Assembly: GCF_002994745.2 (NCBI RefSeq)
Contig: NC_037093.1
Location: 8,606,400-8,670,399, forward strand
DNA from: Rosa chinensis
Taxonomy: Eukaryota; Streptophyta; Magnoliopsida; Rosales; Rosaceae
Direction of reading: 5' to 3'
DNA: 64,000 nt
Every line of letters starts with the position of its first letter. The first letter of the stretch is position 1. The position numbers and the translations under genes are program-made. The notes under the pieces were generated by a model. The model was not told the DNA's origin and did no database searches. It saw only the letters and a program-made list of their open reading frames with translations. Of this stretch, positions 36,612 to 48,115 are shown piece by piece.

Positions 36612-37023
36612 TCATGCCGCTACCCAAGAGCATCTTGACTTAGCTAAATTTTTGTTCAATATTTAGCTAAGGGAAGCTACCCAACGGGTACTACCCCTCT
36701 TTTGTAAACGCTGATCAGTCAGCTATCAATGAAACGAGGAATTATTCAAACCATTGTTACCAAGTCTAGCACTGAGGGCAACTGGCAACGCCAGGAATCG
36801 TCAGCGGACCACGTCCGCTACGTGGTGCACTTGGACCAATTTTAATTCCTTTAATGTTTCATTGCTTGGCAAAAGAAATATCTCTACGTCAAAACTCTAG
36901 CGGTACAAACACATCATGACAAACGTCAAACTCTGAAATTTCATTTCAGGGCTGGGACTCCCCACCCAAAATAGTTCATTATTACAGTGTAAAAAAAAAA
37001 ACCTATGGAAGTCTCAGCTAGCT

Positions 37024-39727
37024 TCAGCGGTTGTCTTCGGCTTCTCCGGCTTCAACTGGCGGCGGCACGACCGATCGGCTCGCCTGATCGGACCCTCGAG
37101 CTGTCGGACTGGGAGTCTCCATTGTACCATCCGCCCGGGTGTGTGCCTCCAGAAATCCGGCACGTGACACCTCCGACGGGGTCTGCTGGGGAGTCTGCTG
37201 GGACCTTTCCGGCGGATGGGAGCCACTTTCCCCGCTGCCCGAATGAGTACCTGCCGCAGTGGGAGGCACGACTTCTGTCTCCGGCGGGACACCCTCGACC
37301 ACCGGCACGTCGGGCTGTGACGCCTTTACAAAGTCAATGGCGCCCTTCCGCGTCAACATGTCTATATTGGCCCGGGCCCCAGACTTCGCCGCTTCGGTCA
37401 ATGTCTTTTTATACTCCGCCGACATCTTGAACGCTTCAACGGCGGCGGCTGCAGAAGAACTCTGTTCATTTTTCAGGCGGTTGACCTCCCCGTCCAGCCG
37501 CTGCATCTCACCCAGTCTGGCGGCAGACTCCCGCTGCACAATAATGAGCTTCTTATCTTTAGCGGCTATCCGCTCCTGCAGCAATGCGATCTCCTGCTCC
37601 AACTGGGAGACGCGTTCATTCCTCTCCAGGTCCCGCCTTATGGCCGCATTAAGCTTGCCGCGGGCGTCCGCATAGTCACACTCCGCCTTGGCCAGCCCCC
37701 GTTCGGCCTCCGCCAATCTCTCCTTGGCCTCCGCCAGCTCCCTCTGGAGACCTCCGATCTCCCCCCTGAGCTCTTCCTCAATCCGGGGCTGCTTAGACGC
37801 CGCCTCGAACATATCATGTAACCCCGCAGATATTTGACCAAACGCCGAGCTGAAGGGCGATTGGTCAATTGCCGTCGGGCGCGATATGCCCGCCAGACCC
37901 CCGAACCCCAGCCGCTCGCACAGATGGAAAAGGAATGCCCGCTCCCCTTCTGTCATGAATGGCGCATACTCGGCAAAGGAGTCCAGATCACTGACGGCTG
38001 CTGCCTCTCCCTCCGCCACTGCACCCTTCGACGCAGCTTGTCGAGCCTTCTTTTGTTGGCGGACTCCGATCACCACCTCTTCTTCCTCTTCCTCGTCGGG
38101 GGAGTCAGGCTGCCGGCGTTTTTTCTCCAACGCCCGTTGTGTCCCAGCAGCGGTCCTCGTCACCCGCACCGGCGGCTCACCCTGGGACTCGGTGGCAGTC
38201 CCCGTCGGCTGCACCGTCTTCTTTTGAGGACCGCGCCGGGTGGTAGGCATCCGCTCCCGCGGCCTTGTACCAACATTCCCCCTCTCCCCGCCGCCCACTT
38301 GGGTGTCCGCCTGCACTACCGGCAGGCCATCCTCACCCAGATGGGAGTGGTGCGGCATCGGCAGCTCCACCGCAACCTCAGACTGGCTCAGCACCAGCGT
38401 CTCCGGGTTCACCACCGTCTGCTGGGCCGCCAGCCCCTCGGCATACATAGCCTCCAGAAAATTTTCTATCTCGGCACGATCCATTGCTTTTTCGAAAGCG
38501 TCGCGACTAGATTTGTTACCGGGCGGGGTTTCTGAAAAGAAAAACACAAACACCCGTCAGTCCGGATCACTAAAAAAAAAAAAAAAAAAAAAAAAAAAAT
38601 GAGGTGTGGCGGAATGGCTCTCACCAATAGAGCGAGTTAGCCCCAGGTCGACCAGCAATTCCCAACCGGTCAGAAGACGGAAGTCAAGCAAATTGTGGTT
38701 CCGCCAGCAGCCGCGGATCCTCGCCACGCGACACTCCTCTTCGCGCGTCAGAATGTACCTTAGTCCCGCTGCACAAACACAATAATCATTAGCAAAAACC
38801 GCAGGTTTGCAAAAGTTTGAAACCGCCAGTTAGTTTTAGCGGAAACCAGTTGCCAACCTCGGATGGGCTGGAATTCCGACTTAGTCTTAAACGTCGGCCC
38901 CTCCACATTCGACCTAGTATGGTACTCCCAGCCATCTGTGGCGACGCAGAAGGTCCCCGCCAGTAGGACATTGAGTCCCTTAGATTCTCAATCAACTTGG
39001 GCGCTCCCTGGCGGCGGCTCAGGTTCACGCACCCTCTGCAACCTCGGCGCTTCACATACACTAGCTCGTAGAAGTGAAGCACTTCCGCCACGGTAGGCCC
39101 CTCGCACCCCGACAAGCGCCACAAGGAGTTCATCGCCAACATCAACCGCCACATGTTGGGATAGATCTGCCCAAAGGCAAGGCCAAACTCGCACACAAGA
39201 ATTTGGAGATTGGGCACTAGCGGGAATGTCACTCCTTGGCAGAATATGGCCTCGTGCACGGCAGCACATCCCGCTGGGAGCATCGAGGCCTTCTCATCCG
39301 CTGTCGGGGGGCGCAGCTTCACCGAGCCCGGCAACCGGAACGTCCGCTTCATCCGGTTAACAGCGGCGGCATCCATCCGCCCACCTGCCTCGTCGACGGC
39401 GGTGCCATCTGAGAGGTACCACGCCGACTCGACGTTTTGGCCCGGCGCTTCCCCTTCGCCAGCGGAGCCGCTAGCAGCACTATTGCTCGCCAAGTGCTCG
39501 TCGCGCCTAGCCAACTCACCCGCCCTAGAGCTCTCTGGACGCGAACCACGATCCATAGCTATTTCCCAGGGGATGGTCCGAAGTGGCTCAACTTCAAGCG
39601 GTTCTGGCAGTGAGGTTCCTGCATGGGCAGACGGACGCAACGAGTCAATAAAGGTCATATCCGCCACGCTGAACGACACGTCAGACCCGGAATCCTCACT
39701 GCTCGAAATATCTATGACGTTGGCCAT
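37024..39727 (-). CDS. Antisense gene of the inner Tat element (three coding exons)
   Basis: Runs opposite to gag-pol. Exon 1, from ATG 39727 (MANVIDISSSEDSGSDVSFS) to about 38858, contains VTFPLVPNLQILVCEFGLAF and YPNMWRLMLAMNSLWRL. These resemble the plant 'putative gypsy-type transposon' domain (Transposase_28 family). Exon 2 is 38768-38625. Exon 3 is 38531-37024, after a good acceptor (TTTTCTTTTCAG). It encodes an acidic, Pro/Thr-rich region and a long coiled coil (about 37,440-37,800). One base appears to be missing in a G run in exon 1 near 38,955, after which the other frame (FCVATDGWEYHTRS) carries the likely continuation. Antisense ORFs here are known from Tat elements such as Grande and Retand, but their function is unknown. 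A TATA-like ATAAAAAG (plus 40223-40230) lies upstream. Confidence 0.7.
38573..38599. repeat. Poly(A) run
   Basis: About 27 A residues on the plus strand inside the proposed intron between exons 2 and 3 of the antisense gene. On that gene's strand it is a T run upstream of the acceptor. Confidence 0.9.
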
Positions 39728-39737
39728 CCCAAACCCT

Positions 39738-40235
39738 AAAACCCACATCAGTTAGCACAAATACAGATCTAACCTACTCTCACATCAGATATAGCCAAAG
39801 ATGCCAAGAACAACTACCCACAAAAATACCAAAACAAAAACAACCGCACGCTCAACCCAGATTAGACCGTCTAGCAAAACCCAAAACCCCAACTTTCTGT
39901 CAAACACCATAACCTCCCTCAAATCTCTCCCTACACCCTCCGAGAACAGCACAGAAGCAATATCATACCATTAACAGAAATACCAAAACCCAGAAACCAC
40001 CATTGCAGATTCAATGAAACAGGAAGAGGATCCGAAATACCAACCTCACGTCGAAGACTTTGGAGTGCAGCTCGTCTTCACTAACAGATTTCGTCCTCTC
40101 CAGTCCGACTACTCCACGCAAACCCGGGGATCTCCTTCGCAATTCGCAGGCGAACAAGGCTCGAAGCAGGCAACTCAGATTTGAAGATTTTCCAGAAATG
40201 TCGAAACTCGCTCAGTTCCCCCCTTTTTATGTCAA
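39738..40235 (-). promoter_or_regulatory. Candidate promoter and 5' leader of the antisense gene
   Basis: On the minus strand a TATA-like ATAAAAAG lies at plus 40223-40230. A donor-like GACGTGAG|GTTGG occurs near 40,044 and an acceptor-like GGGTTTTAG|GG near 39,738, just before ATG 39727. Together they suggest a leader with an intron. This is inference from signal matches only. Confidence 0.35.
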
Positions 40236-40487
40236 CATCAAATAATCCTGAGCTGTCCGCTACAAAACTACATCACGTACCAACCGTACACGTGTCCCAC
40301 GTCTTCATTAACTCCCTGGATTAGCCGAGGCGTCGCCTCGGTTACGAAATCCATCATTACTCGCATTAATGACGAGAAGACGGCTAGGCTTAGGAGGCAA
40401 GCCTCCAGACGCTAACCCTCTCAGAGTTAGCCACGTGTCAACCGTCATCATTCTTTGGCTTCCAAGGGAAGTCACCACCTGACAAGT

Positions 40488-40952
40488 AAACCCCGCCAGC
40501 GGATCCTCACTTGCATCTCCCAAGTGACGGAGTCTCCGCTGAGCGAAACCCCGCCAGCGGATCCTCACTTGCATCTCCCAAGTGACGGAGTCTCCGCTGA
40601 GCGAAACCCCGCCAGCGGATCCTCACTTGCATCTCCCAAGTGACGGAGTCTCCGCTGAGCGAAACCCCGCCAGCGGATCCTCACTTGCATCTCCCAAGTG
40701 ACGGAGTCTCCGTTGAGCGAAACCCCGCCAGCGGATCCTCACTTGCATCTCCCAAGTGACGGAGTCTCCGCTGAGCGAAACCCCGCCAGCGGATCCTCAC
40801 TGGCATCTCCCAAGTGACGGAGTCTCCGCTGAGCGAAACCCCGCCAGCGGATCCTCACTTGCATCTCCCAAGTGACGGAGTCTCCGCTGAGCGAAACCCC
40901 GCCAGCGGATCCTCACTTGTCATCTTCCAAGTGACGGAGTCTCCGCTGAGCG
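40488..40952. repeat. Array of eight 58-bp tandem repeats
   Basis: Units start AAACCCCGCCAGCGGATC at 40488, 40546, 40604 and onwards with exact 58-bp spacing. The eighth unit has an extra base. A partial ninth begins at about 40953. Units are almost identical (single changes at about 40,713 and 40,802). Each contains inverted pairs such as CACTTG...CAAGTG. Such arrays between pol and the 3' LTR are known from Tat/Ogre-type elements and can seed satellite DNA. Confidence 0.95.
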
Positions 40953-41583
40953 AAACCCCGCCGGCGGAGCTTCTCTCCTCATTTGGTAAACGGGGCGTCC
41001 TCCGCTACACAGCGCACCGCTGGCTGACCCCATTTCTCATCTGACAAGCTGCGTACTTTATTCAGCGCAACACCGCTCAATAAAATACCAAGCACGTCTA
41101 CTTGACGCTGCTTCCTGCTACATCTAGCGGGGGACTTCCGCCAGCGGCGGATCCCGAGGCCACGCCTCTCTGACAACGCCGCCACGCGGGGTTACGGTCA
41201 GAATGTCCCTACGGGACACGGGGACTAGTCAACAGTCTACGACAGCCCTGATCAGGTACGTTGACCCCCGTCACCTGGGTGCTAAGATTGGGCTCGCAAC
41301 CCAACACCCTCTGCTCCGTGCAGCGCTGCTCCGTGCAGCTCCCCCTCAACAAACAATAACAACGACCATCCGGAGGTCCATCTTAGCCGGGGAGTGGGGG
41401 ACTCCCTGGGGGGCCTAGCAGGGGCCCACCCGAAAGGGCACAAAGCGTTTGCTCAGTAAATCCATGGTTGACAACGCACTGACGCTAATTATGCTTCTGC
41501 AAAGTCTAGCGGGAGAAACGCTTCAAACCGCCGATCAACTCCCCAACCAAGATTGCCCTCCTTGACTGGGGATTTGGGGGACT

Positions 41584-42098
41584 TGTACATGCATGTCCAT
41601 TTGCAAGCATAATTAGCTACAATGAGCCACGCTCATGGTACCACCAGGGGTACCAACGCCCACCATATGAGTGACTAGCGTAAAGACAGTTAGCCGGGTT
41701 ACCGCCTGAGCCCCGGATCAACCCCAAAGCACCGCCGACGCGCCGCCACGCGCCGTGTCAAGATGGCATCAGAAGCTACTGAAACTGGGAACTGAAGCAC
41801 CATCAGTCCCACATCGAAAACAAAGAGAAGATCATCCTCTTCCTCACCTATAAAAGGTTCTCTCCTCTCTCCTCATTAATGACGCATTCAATACTTACCT
41901 ACTATTACTTTGTCAACATAAATACATTGACTAACTTAGGCATCGGAGAGTTGAAGACCGCCCGGCGCGGTCTCCCTCTGACGCCCATTGTATTTTATTT
42001 GACAGGTAACGGGAACCACTCACAACAAAGGTATCGATCCGCCCGCCGGATCAGCGTTAACTAAGGTCCAGCTACCGGTAAACTTTTAGACATTAACA
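41584..42098 (+). repeat. Inner Gypsy 3' LTR (515 bp)
   Basis: Same length as the 5' LTR with about five substitutions. Followed by the target duplication ATTAA. Confidence 0.95.
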
Positions 42099-42257
42099 AT
42101 TAATTATCAACTAGAGCCACTCACTGGCCCAGCTAATAAATTAATCTCCAAAAATATTTGAGCCACAAATCAAGGTGTAGTGGAGAAGTGTTCATTGTGA
42201 ACAAATTTTCTTCGCGAACATTTTCTGACTATTTCTTTTTCATTGTCTTGATTTTCC

Positions 42258-43989
42258 ACTCTTATTCCTGAGTGTGTTTTGTAGCGAATTACCCGGAGCA
42301 GGACAACCTCTATTCAGGCCGGGAAACAAAAGACAATAGCAGAGGAGACTCCTGAGGGAGAGTCTTCTCATGATGAAGATCCCGCTGAGGTAATTTGGTT
42401 AAGAATGATCCCAAACTTGTATATTTGGTGCTTCCCCCCTTTTTGAGTTGTGATTCTTTTCTCGTACAGGCCACTGCTGTCTTTGCTTGCAAACGCGATC
42501 GAGCGTAATTTGTCGAAGAGGGTTTTGAAGATGATGAACTTCTGGGAATGCGATTGGTAAAATCCGGCCCCGTCTTATCCTATTTAAATTTTAGAATCTG
42601 GGTAGGATCTTCACTATGTATCTTTTGACAGGTCCGTCAGAGGACCACTGATCCCTCTCGCCTGAGCGAGGCTGGATCCTTAGCCACTGCAGAAAAGCCA
42701 ACTCTCTTGCTAGTTCAAGCATCAACTAGCCCCGTGGCGCCTCTTTCCTCTCCCACATCTACAGAGCATCCGCAAGGTCCTACCATTCCAATAACGATCT
42801 CCGATAACGACTCTCTAGAGCATGAAAGCATGGAAAGTCACTCTGAGGCTTCTGCCGCTTATGAGGAACTAATGACGATAGAGATTCCCGCGGCACTAGA
42901 GGTCCAAGAGGAGAATGAAGTGGGGCCTCTTCCTCTTGGTGACCATGTACCAGATATCGACCCGAAAGCTCGAAAGGTAAGCCACTATTTGGCCAATGCT
43001 TTCCATTTCCTTTTAGATCCAAACCCGCTCTCTGACATCTCTGAACCTGACCAGGATTCTGTTTGTACCGAGGAGGTGGTCCTTGAAGTCAAAGATCTGG
43101 CCAGCGGGACGTATATCCCAGGTTTGGGGAATGAGGCGAGTGGTGGTGGTCTCTTAATTTCGGAAATAGACGAGGCGAGTGTTGAGGCCGAAGGTTCTGC
43201 TCTCGGAGCTGCTCATCTCCAACACTCTACTGATGAACCTCGCATTGAATTTCCAGAGTCTCCCGCGGCTGAGATGTCGGACCAAGCTCAGGGGGTTGTT
43301 AAGGGAAATTATGCTGAAGATGAAAGAATTGCGGAACCAATCGACCCTCTAGCATTGGTGACTTATGATCGTGCTGTGAATCCTCCGCCTCCTCCTCCCA
43401 CTAGGCTTGAAAAGCTAGCTCGAATCCTTAAGGAAACTCCTCCTACCGCCACTGAACTAGCGAGGACAGAGCTTCGAAACCTTTTGGGACAGCGACAGCT
43501 GGGGCCTGAAGAACTCCCCAGGATCTGGGAAGCCATTGTGTTCTTTCGCCGAGAGCATGCGGTCAATCCAACTCAGCTCGACACTATAGAGAAGCTGTTG
43601 AAAGACCTTGACGTGGCCCGTGCTCGCCAATCTGCCGTGGAGGCTCGAGCTCGTGTGGCCCTCGTGGTACGGAATAACCTCGCTAGTCAGATGGAGACTC
43701 TTCGCGGCACCTTGAATGATCGGGCCACTCGCATAAGGGAGATAAGGCTCCAGAAGTTGGACTTAGAAGCCCAGATCCAGCATTTCCAAGCTCGTTTGGC
43801 CATGTGAACAACAAGCTCAGTGCGGAGGAAGCCCAACTGGACGCTCCCTTGGCTGCCTCCGAAGAATTGACTCACCGCTTGGCCCAAGCTGAAGAACGAG
43901 CCTTATTGATTGAAAACGGGGCCCTTGCTGCAGGCCTCCAGGTTGAGGTGCTTTGTGTGAAGCTTGATTTTGCGGGCCGGCCACTTTAG
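42258..43989 (+). pseudogene. Antisense ORF of the outer Gypsy element
   Basis: Lies opposite to the outer element's gag and integrase, in the place where the inner element has its antisense gene. A plausible exon (about 42,283-42,393) follows a TTTTGTAG acceptor and ends at GAG|GTAATT. A second begins GCCACTG after CGTACAG. The main exon starts after TTTTGACAG near 42,632 and is open to 43807. The protein is acidic and then coiled coil, as in the inner antisense protein. It has a stop in the small exon (near 42,507) and a frameshift at about 43,803, after which EEAQLDAPLAASEELTHRLA continues. The inner element inserted just upstream, so its original 5' part is lost or separated. Confidence 0.55.
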
Positions 43990-44035
43990 GCCTCTTATGA
44001 CTTATAGTAGTGATTTCCTTAGGCCCAATTGTAGT

Positions 44036-44037
<2 letters not shown>

Positions 44038-44076
<39 letters not shown>
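44038..44076. repeat. (AT)n microsatellite
   Basis: About 19 AT units just after the antisense ORF of the outer Gypsy element. Confidence 0.9.
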
Positions 44077-44078
<2 letters not shown>

Positions 44079-44112
44079 TTCTTGTAGTACCGACAATGTC
44101 TTTATTTCTTAA

Positions 44113-44310
44113 GGACTAAATACCGTTTAGTCCTTGAGCTTTTGACCAAAAAACACTTCAGTCCCTGGCCTTTTAATTTCACACGTTTAGTCCTTGTACT
44201 TCTCAATTTTGGACCAATAGGTCATTTCCGTCACTTTCCGTCTAAAACCTCCGTTAAGTAGCTGACGTGGCAATGTTTTCCCTCTAAAATGTCTATTCTA
44301 CCCTCACTTA
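44113..44310 (+). repeat. MULE left terminal inverted repeat
   Basis: Includes CTCAATTTTGGACCAAT, CGTTAAGTAGCTGACGTGGC-type sequence and ATGTCTATTCTACCCTC, all found in inverse at the right end. Confidence 0.85.
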
Positions 44311-45604
44311 TCTTTTTCTTTTCTTTTTTCCTTATGTTTATCTCTTTTATGTTTCTTTTCTTCTTTTTTGGTTTTTTGGTTTTTGGTTTTTGCCAATCGC
44401 TTCATCTCTTCTTCTTCTTCTTCTTCCCTCTTCCAGCTATCTCTTCTCCAGAACCCTCAACACGAGCAACACGAGACAGAGCTGCAACCTTCCCCTTCTC
44501 CTTCAAAATGCTAGCCATCTCGCTTACCCAAAACCCTAATCAACCGAATCCTTCTCACCTGAACCTCAAACCGTAGTCCCTTCTCAACTACCCGCTCCTC
44601 GATTAGCTCGTTTTCCTCCACACTCTACTAGATAGTGAAGCCAACTCCGCAGCGCACGCGCGATGATGCATCTGAGGACCTGCACCGCTCTAGTGTCCTC
44701 ATCAAAGACTAGAATGACGCCCTCGAGGTTTGATTCTTTTGTGGTTGATTTAGGGATTTAGGGTTTTAACTCGGGTTCTTTTGGATTGGGTCTCAATTTG
44801 AGAGTGGGGTAATGGTGTTTATGTTTTGGGTATATGGCTTGCCTTTGATTCTCTGTTTTCTGAAACTCTGTGATTTGGGTATATGGCTTGCCTCTTTGGG
44901 TATATGGGTCCTCATCCAAGACTCTGTGATTTGGATATATGGTGTTCTCATCTAAGACGAGGACGGTGTTGGAAATGCTGCAGATGAGGTCGTAGGGGGT
45001 GGAGCAGAGGACGGCGTGGGGGGTGGAGTTGGAAGAAGGAAGAAGAGATAAACAGATTGAAAAAAAAAAAAAAAAGCTCCAGATCGGATCATCTTCACCC
45101 CAGATGGATCATCTTCTCTCTCGGCCTCAATTTCCAGTTCAAATCGAGCTCCAAACAGCTACTCCATCGTAGAGCACTCATCCACCCAAAAATTTATTTA
45201 TGATAATCTAACCTTGTCGCTGATTTGGGTTTTATGATGGTAAATGGTATTCTTGTTCAAATTTGTGATTAAATTAGGCTCTGAACTGTATTTTGTTTAT
45301 GTTGTTTTCAATTTCAATTGCTTTTGGGGGTTTTGTAATGGTGTTGTTATTGATGAGATTGCATTAATATGATGTCCTTATCGTTCTCAATTATGCTAAC
45401 ATATATGTTGTATATGAATCAGTCCCTTCGATGTGGGTATAGAGGACAAGAAGAAGAGAGAAGAGAGAAGAGGAAGAAAAGGGCACGACATTGAGGAGTC
45501 TCGGAGGAGGAAGTGAGGAAGATTGAGTAGGTGAAGGAGGAGAGAGGAGGAAGAAGGAAAAAGAAAAAGAAAAAATATATATATACATAATAATTATAAA
45601 AAAA

Positions 45605-45803
45605 GGAAGTGAGGGTAGAATAGACATTTTAGAGAGAAAACGTTGTCACGTCAGCTACTTAACAGAGGTTTTGGACGGAGAGTGACGGAAAGGACCTATT
45701 GGTCCAAAATTGAGAAGTACAAGGACTAAACGTGTGAAGTTAAAAGGCCAGGGACTGAAGTGTTTTTTGATCAAAAGCTCAAGGACTAAACAATATTTAG
45801 TCC
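45605..45803 (-). repeat. MULE right terminal inverted repeat
   Basis: Inverse of 44113-44310 with scattered substitutions. Followed by the 9-bp duplication. Confidence 0.85.
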
Positions 45804-45812
45804 ATTTCTTAA

Positions 45813-47545
45813 CTAATATTTAACTTTTGGATCCATTTGCTGGTCCTAACTCAAACTCTTAGTTTTATCTTCTTAATGAGTCTTTAACTTCGCATTAAAT
45901 AACTGTTGAAAACTCCACCGTGAGAAGATAATATTGAAAATAGAACAGTTACCTCCTCGAAAACCATTCGGTTCCCCTATGCTCCAATAATCCCTTCTTT
46001 TTCGAGATTTAGGACAATTTAATCAAGATTTACTGACACTTAGTTTGACTCTTCGACTGTCCATCCAAGGGTGGAGATTTGCATGCCCTATTCCTATAAA
46101 TAGGTGCATTCTGGGAATGAGAACGTTCAGGCCAAAAACCTTCCTCTGAGTTTTAGATCCTCAACAATGGCTTTTCAATCTTTGCTTCTCTTTCTCCTTC
46201 TTCACAAATCTTCCCCTCATGAAATGGCCCTTAGCCTCTAAATTTTAGGCTTTATGGTGTAATCTCAAGCCTGGGTTAGGCCTTATGGTGTAATCTCAGG
46301 CAACCCCATGTTTTTTTACCTTTAACAGCCTGGATGGAATGTATAGGCTTTCAGGGGTTAAGAAGCACGGGGAGCTCCATTAGTGTGGGATCTCTGGTCA
46401 TGCAAGATCATCTTTGTTAGAATCCCACACGCGGAGCGAAACAGGGAAGGGAGGAAGGCCACTCTGTGGTTCGTCTTTCCTCCTCTGTTTCCTTCCTTCT
46501 GGACCCGGCCCATGTTGTGCCCTCCAGATGGAAGGGGCTTTGGTTATCACCTCCTTCTCCCCCTCTCTCTTTCTCATAGAATCTTGGAGGGATGAGGAGG
46601 GATGGACTCTTTAAAGGAATGGGTTCAAGCTACATAATGGCTTGTTCCCATACTTCACTTCCAACTAATGGTGGTTACCAAGGCTAAATGGGGTGCAGAG
46701 ACTCAAGCAGATATTCGGTTCCTTTACTCTCTGCCCCTCTCGGAGATAATGGCGCGGCTCAACCCGACATTGGATTCCATAGTTGCTTCCAATTGAGGGG
46801 GCTTGGAGGCTCCATTTTCTTTCACTGGAGTCTCCCCTTCTCATGGATAATGGCGTTGGCCAAGCCTATGTTGGGTTCCTCTGCCGCTTCTTTTTGAAAG
46901 GGGCGCGGGGGCTCCGTTCCTCGTCTTTTTCCTTCCCTGAAGTCTGCCCCTCCTTGGGATAATGGCGTGGCTCAAACCGATGTTTAGTTCCTCAACTGCT
47001 TCCATTTGAAGAAAGATTAAGAAGATATCCGAAGATTCCTGTTTTGTATTTTAGCCACTTTTGGCTTTGTAATGAATGTACTGCTTTTGGCCGCAAAATC
47101 ACTTTATGAATACAATAGTATTTTCTTATCCTGATATTCAAATATCCGTGAGGAGCCAATAATTGTGTCTCGCAAGGCCCCAAATATAGGTCCCCATAGT
47201 TGTATATTCAGGAGCTTTGAAAATAATATGAACTTTAAAATATGCTTCGCGTCAAAAAGAGTCTCGCGGCGAAGGTTTTGAGAAAATCCACACCTCGACC
47301 CTATTTTCCGCGAAGGTGTTTTCTCTGCGAGAGAAGAGACAAAGCTCAAAAAAATTTCCGAAGCCGCTGACTCGGCTTAGTATAGTGTAGTGTTGCTAGG
47401 CGTAGCGAAGAAACGATTATGGGCCTGAAAACAGGCCTTCATGAATGGGCTTCGCGAGTGTAGGAACACTAGAATTGCCCCCATGTCTTATGCGAAGAAA
47501 CTGTCTACGACTCCTTCGAGTTCCAGGTATTGGGAAAGTATTTCT
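45813..47545. other. Outer Gypsy non-coding region between MULE and integrase
   Basis: No transposon protein is visible. It contains a TATA-like CCTATAAATAGGTGC near 46,095 on the plus strand, about 100-bp tandem repeats at 46730-47012, and sequence rich in GCGAAG motifs near 47,240-47,480. The ORFs at 46383-46614 show no recognisable family. Confidence 0.5.
46730..47012. repeat. Imperfect tandem repeats of about 101-112 bp
   Basis: Three units start at 46730, 46831 and 46943. Each begins TCT(G/C)CCCCT, has GGATAATGGCG..G soon after and ends near a TTG(A)AAG/GGAG stretch. The units are diverged. Confidence 0.75.
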
Positions 47546-48115
47546 TCAAGTATCTGCCATTGATAGGGTTATGATGGATATCTCCATCCAGGTCCTTGAG
47601 ATGAAAAGCGCCTTCGCTAAGATTTTATAGATGATGTACGGGCCTTCCCATCTTGGAGTCCATTTTCCACGACCATCTAACTTTTCTCGAAGCTGGAGAA
47701 CTGCTTTCCAAACCAACTCTCCTTGGCTGTAACTCTTTCCCCGCGTTCGCTTGTCATAAGCGCGAGCGACTCGTTGCTTTTCCATGACCAAACTATCTAA
47801 AGCCTCCAAGCGCTTTTCGCTAAAGCCTTCATGTTCCTGCCACATAGCCTGAACGTAGTCTTCTCCAATGAGATGATGTTGCTCTTGAACTCGTAATGAT
47901 TGGACGTTGACTTCCAAAGGCAGGACTGCATCGTGGCCAAACATCAAAGCATAAGGTGTTGTCACGGTGGGATTCCGCTTAGATGTGCGGTAGGCCCAAA
48001 GAGTCTCATAAAGTGTCTCATGCCATTGCTGCAGATTGATTGTCTTTGCCCCCCAGCCTGTCAAAGATTGAAGGCTCGCTATTTCTTCCTTCACGAGATA
48101 TTCTTCCCCAAACAT
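47546..48115 (-). pseudogene. Outer Gypsy integrase C-terminal part
   Basis: The minus frame includes WHETLYETLWAYRTSKRNPT, TPYALMFGHDAVLPLEV and, near the end, GKWTPRWEGPYIIYKI. These are the end of the Ty3/Gypsy integrase core and its GPY/F-type tail. The catalytic DDE part, RNase H, RT and protease are missing. The sequence passes directly to gag at 48,291 across an apparent deletion junction (48,117-48,290). Confidence 0.85.

Larger units (their letters stand above)
30335..42098 (+). mobile_element. Young Tat-lineage Gypsy retrotransposon nested in the older one
   Basis: Two 515-bp LTRs (30335-30849 and 41584-42098) differ at about five positions and are flanked by ATTAA on both sides (30330-30334 and 42099-42103). 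The primer-binding site TTGGCGCCGTCTGTGGGA starts at 30850, and a polypurine tract (GGGGATTTGGGGGA, about 41568-41581) precedes the 3' LTR. The order is gag-protease-RT-RNase H-second RNase H-integrase. An antisense gene and a 58-bp tandem array follow before the 3' LTR. The second RNase H and antisense ORF are features of the Tat lineage. At 11,764 bp it is full length. Its insertion is younger than the outer element. Confidence 0.95.
44113..45803. mobile_element. Mutator-like (MULE) non-autonomous element
   Basis: Terminal inverted repeats of about 190-200 bp (44113-about 44310 and about 45605-45803) begin GGACTAAATA and end in its near-inverse TATTTAGTCC. A perfect 9-bp duplication ATTTCTTAA flanks it (44104-44112 and 45804-45812). 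Long TIRs and a 9-bp duplication define Mutator-like elements. There is no MURA transposase. The interior includes C/T-rich and ORF-like sequence (for example 44440-44740, with a donor-like CTCGAG|GTTTGA) that resembles a 5' UTR and first exon of a plant gene, so it may be a Pack-MULE. The source gene was not recognised. Confidence 0.88.

Noticed and set aside
37005..38602. Plus-strand frames opposite the antisense coiled-coil exon
   Set aside because: The minus strand has a long frame with splice signals and coherent coiled-coil composition. The plus frames are Ser/Pro-rich by-products.
40488..40960. Regular repeats that could be taken for a CRISPR array
   Set aside because: The 58-bp units are contiguous with no unique spacers, and they lie in a plant retrotransposon.
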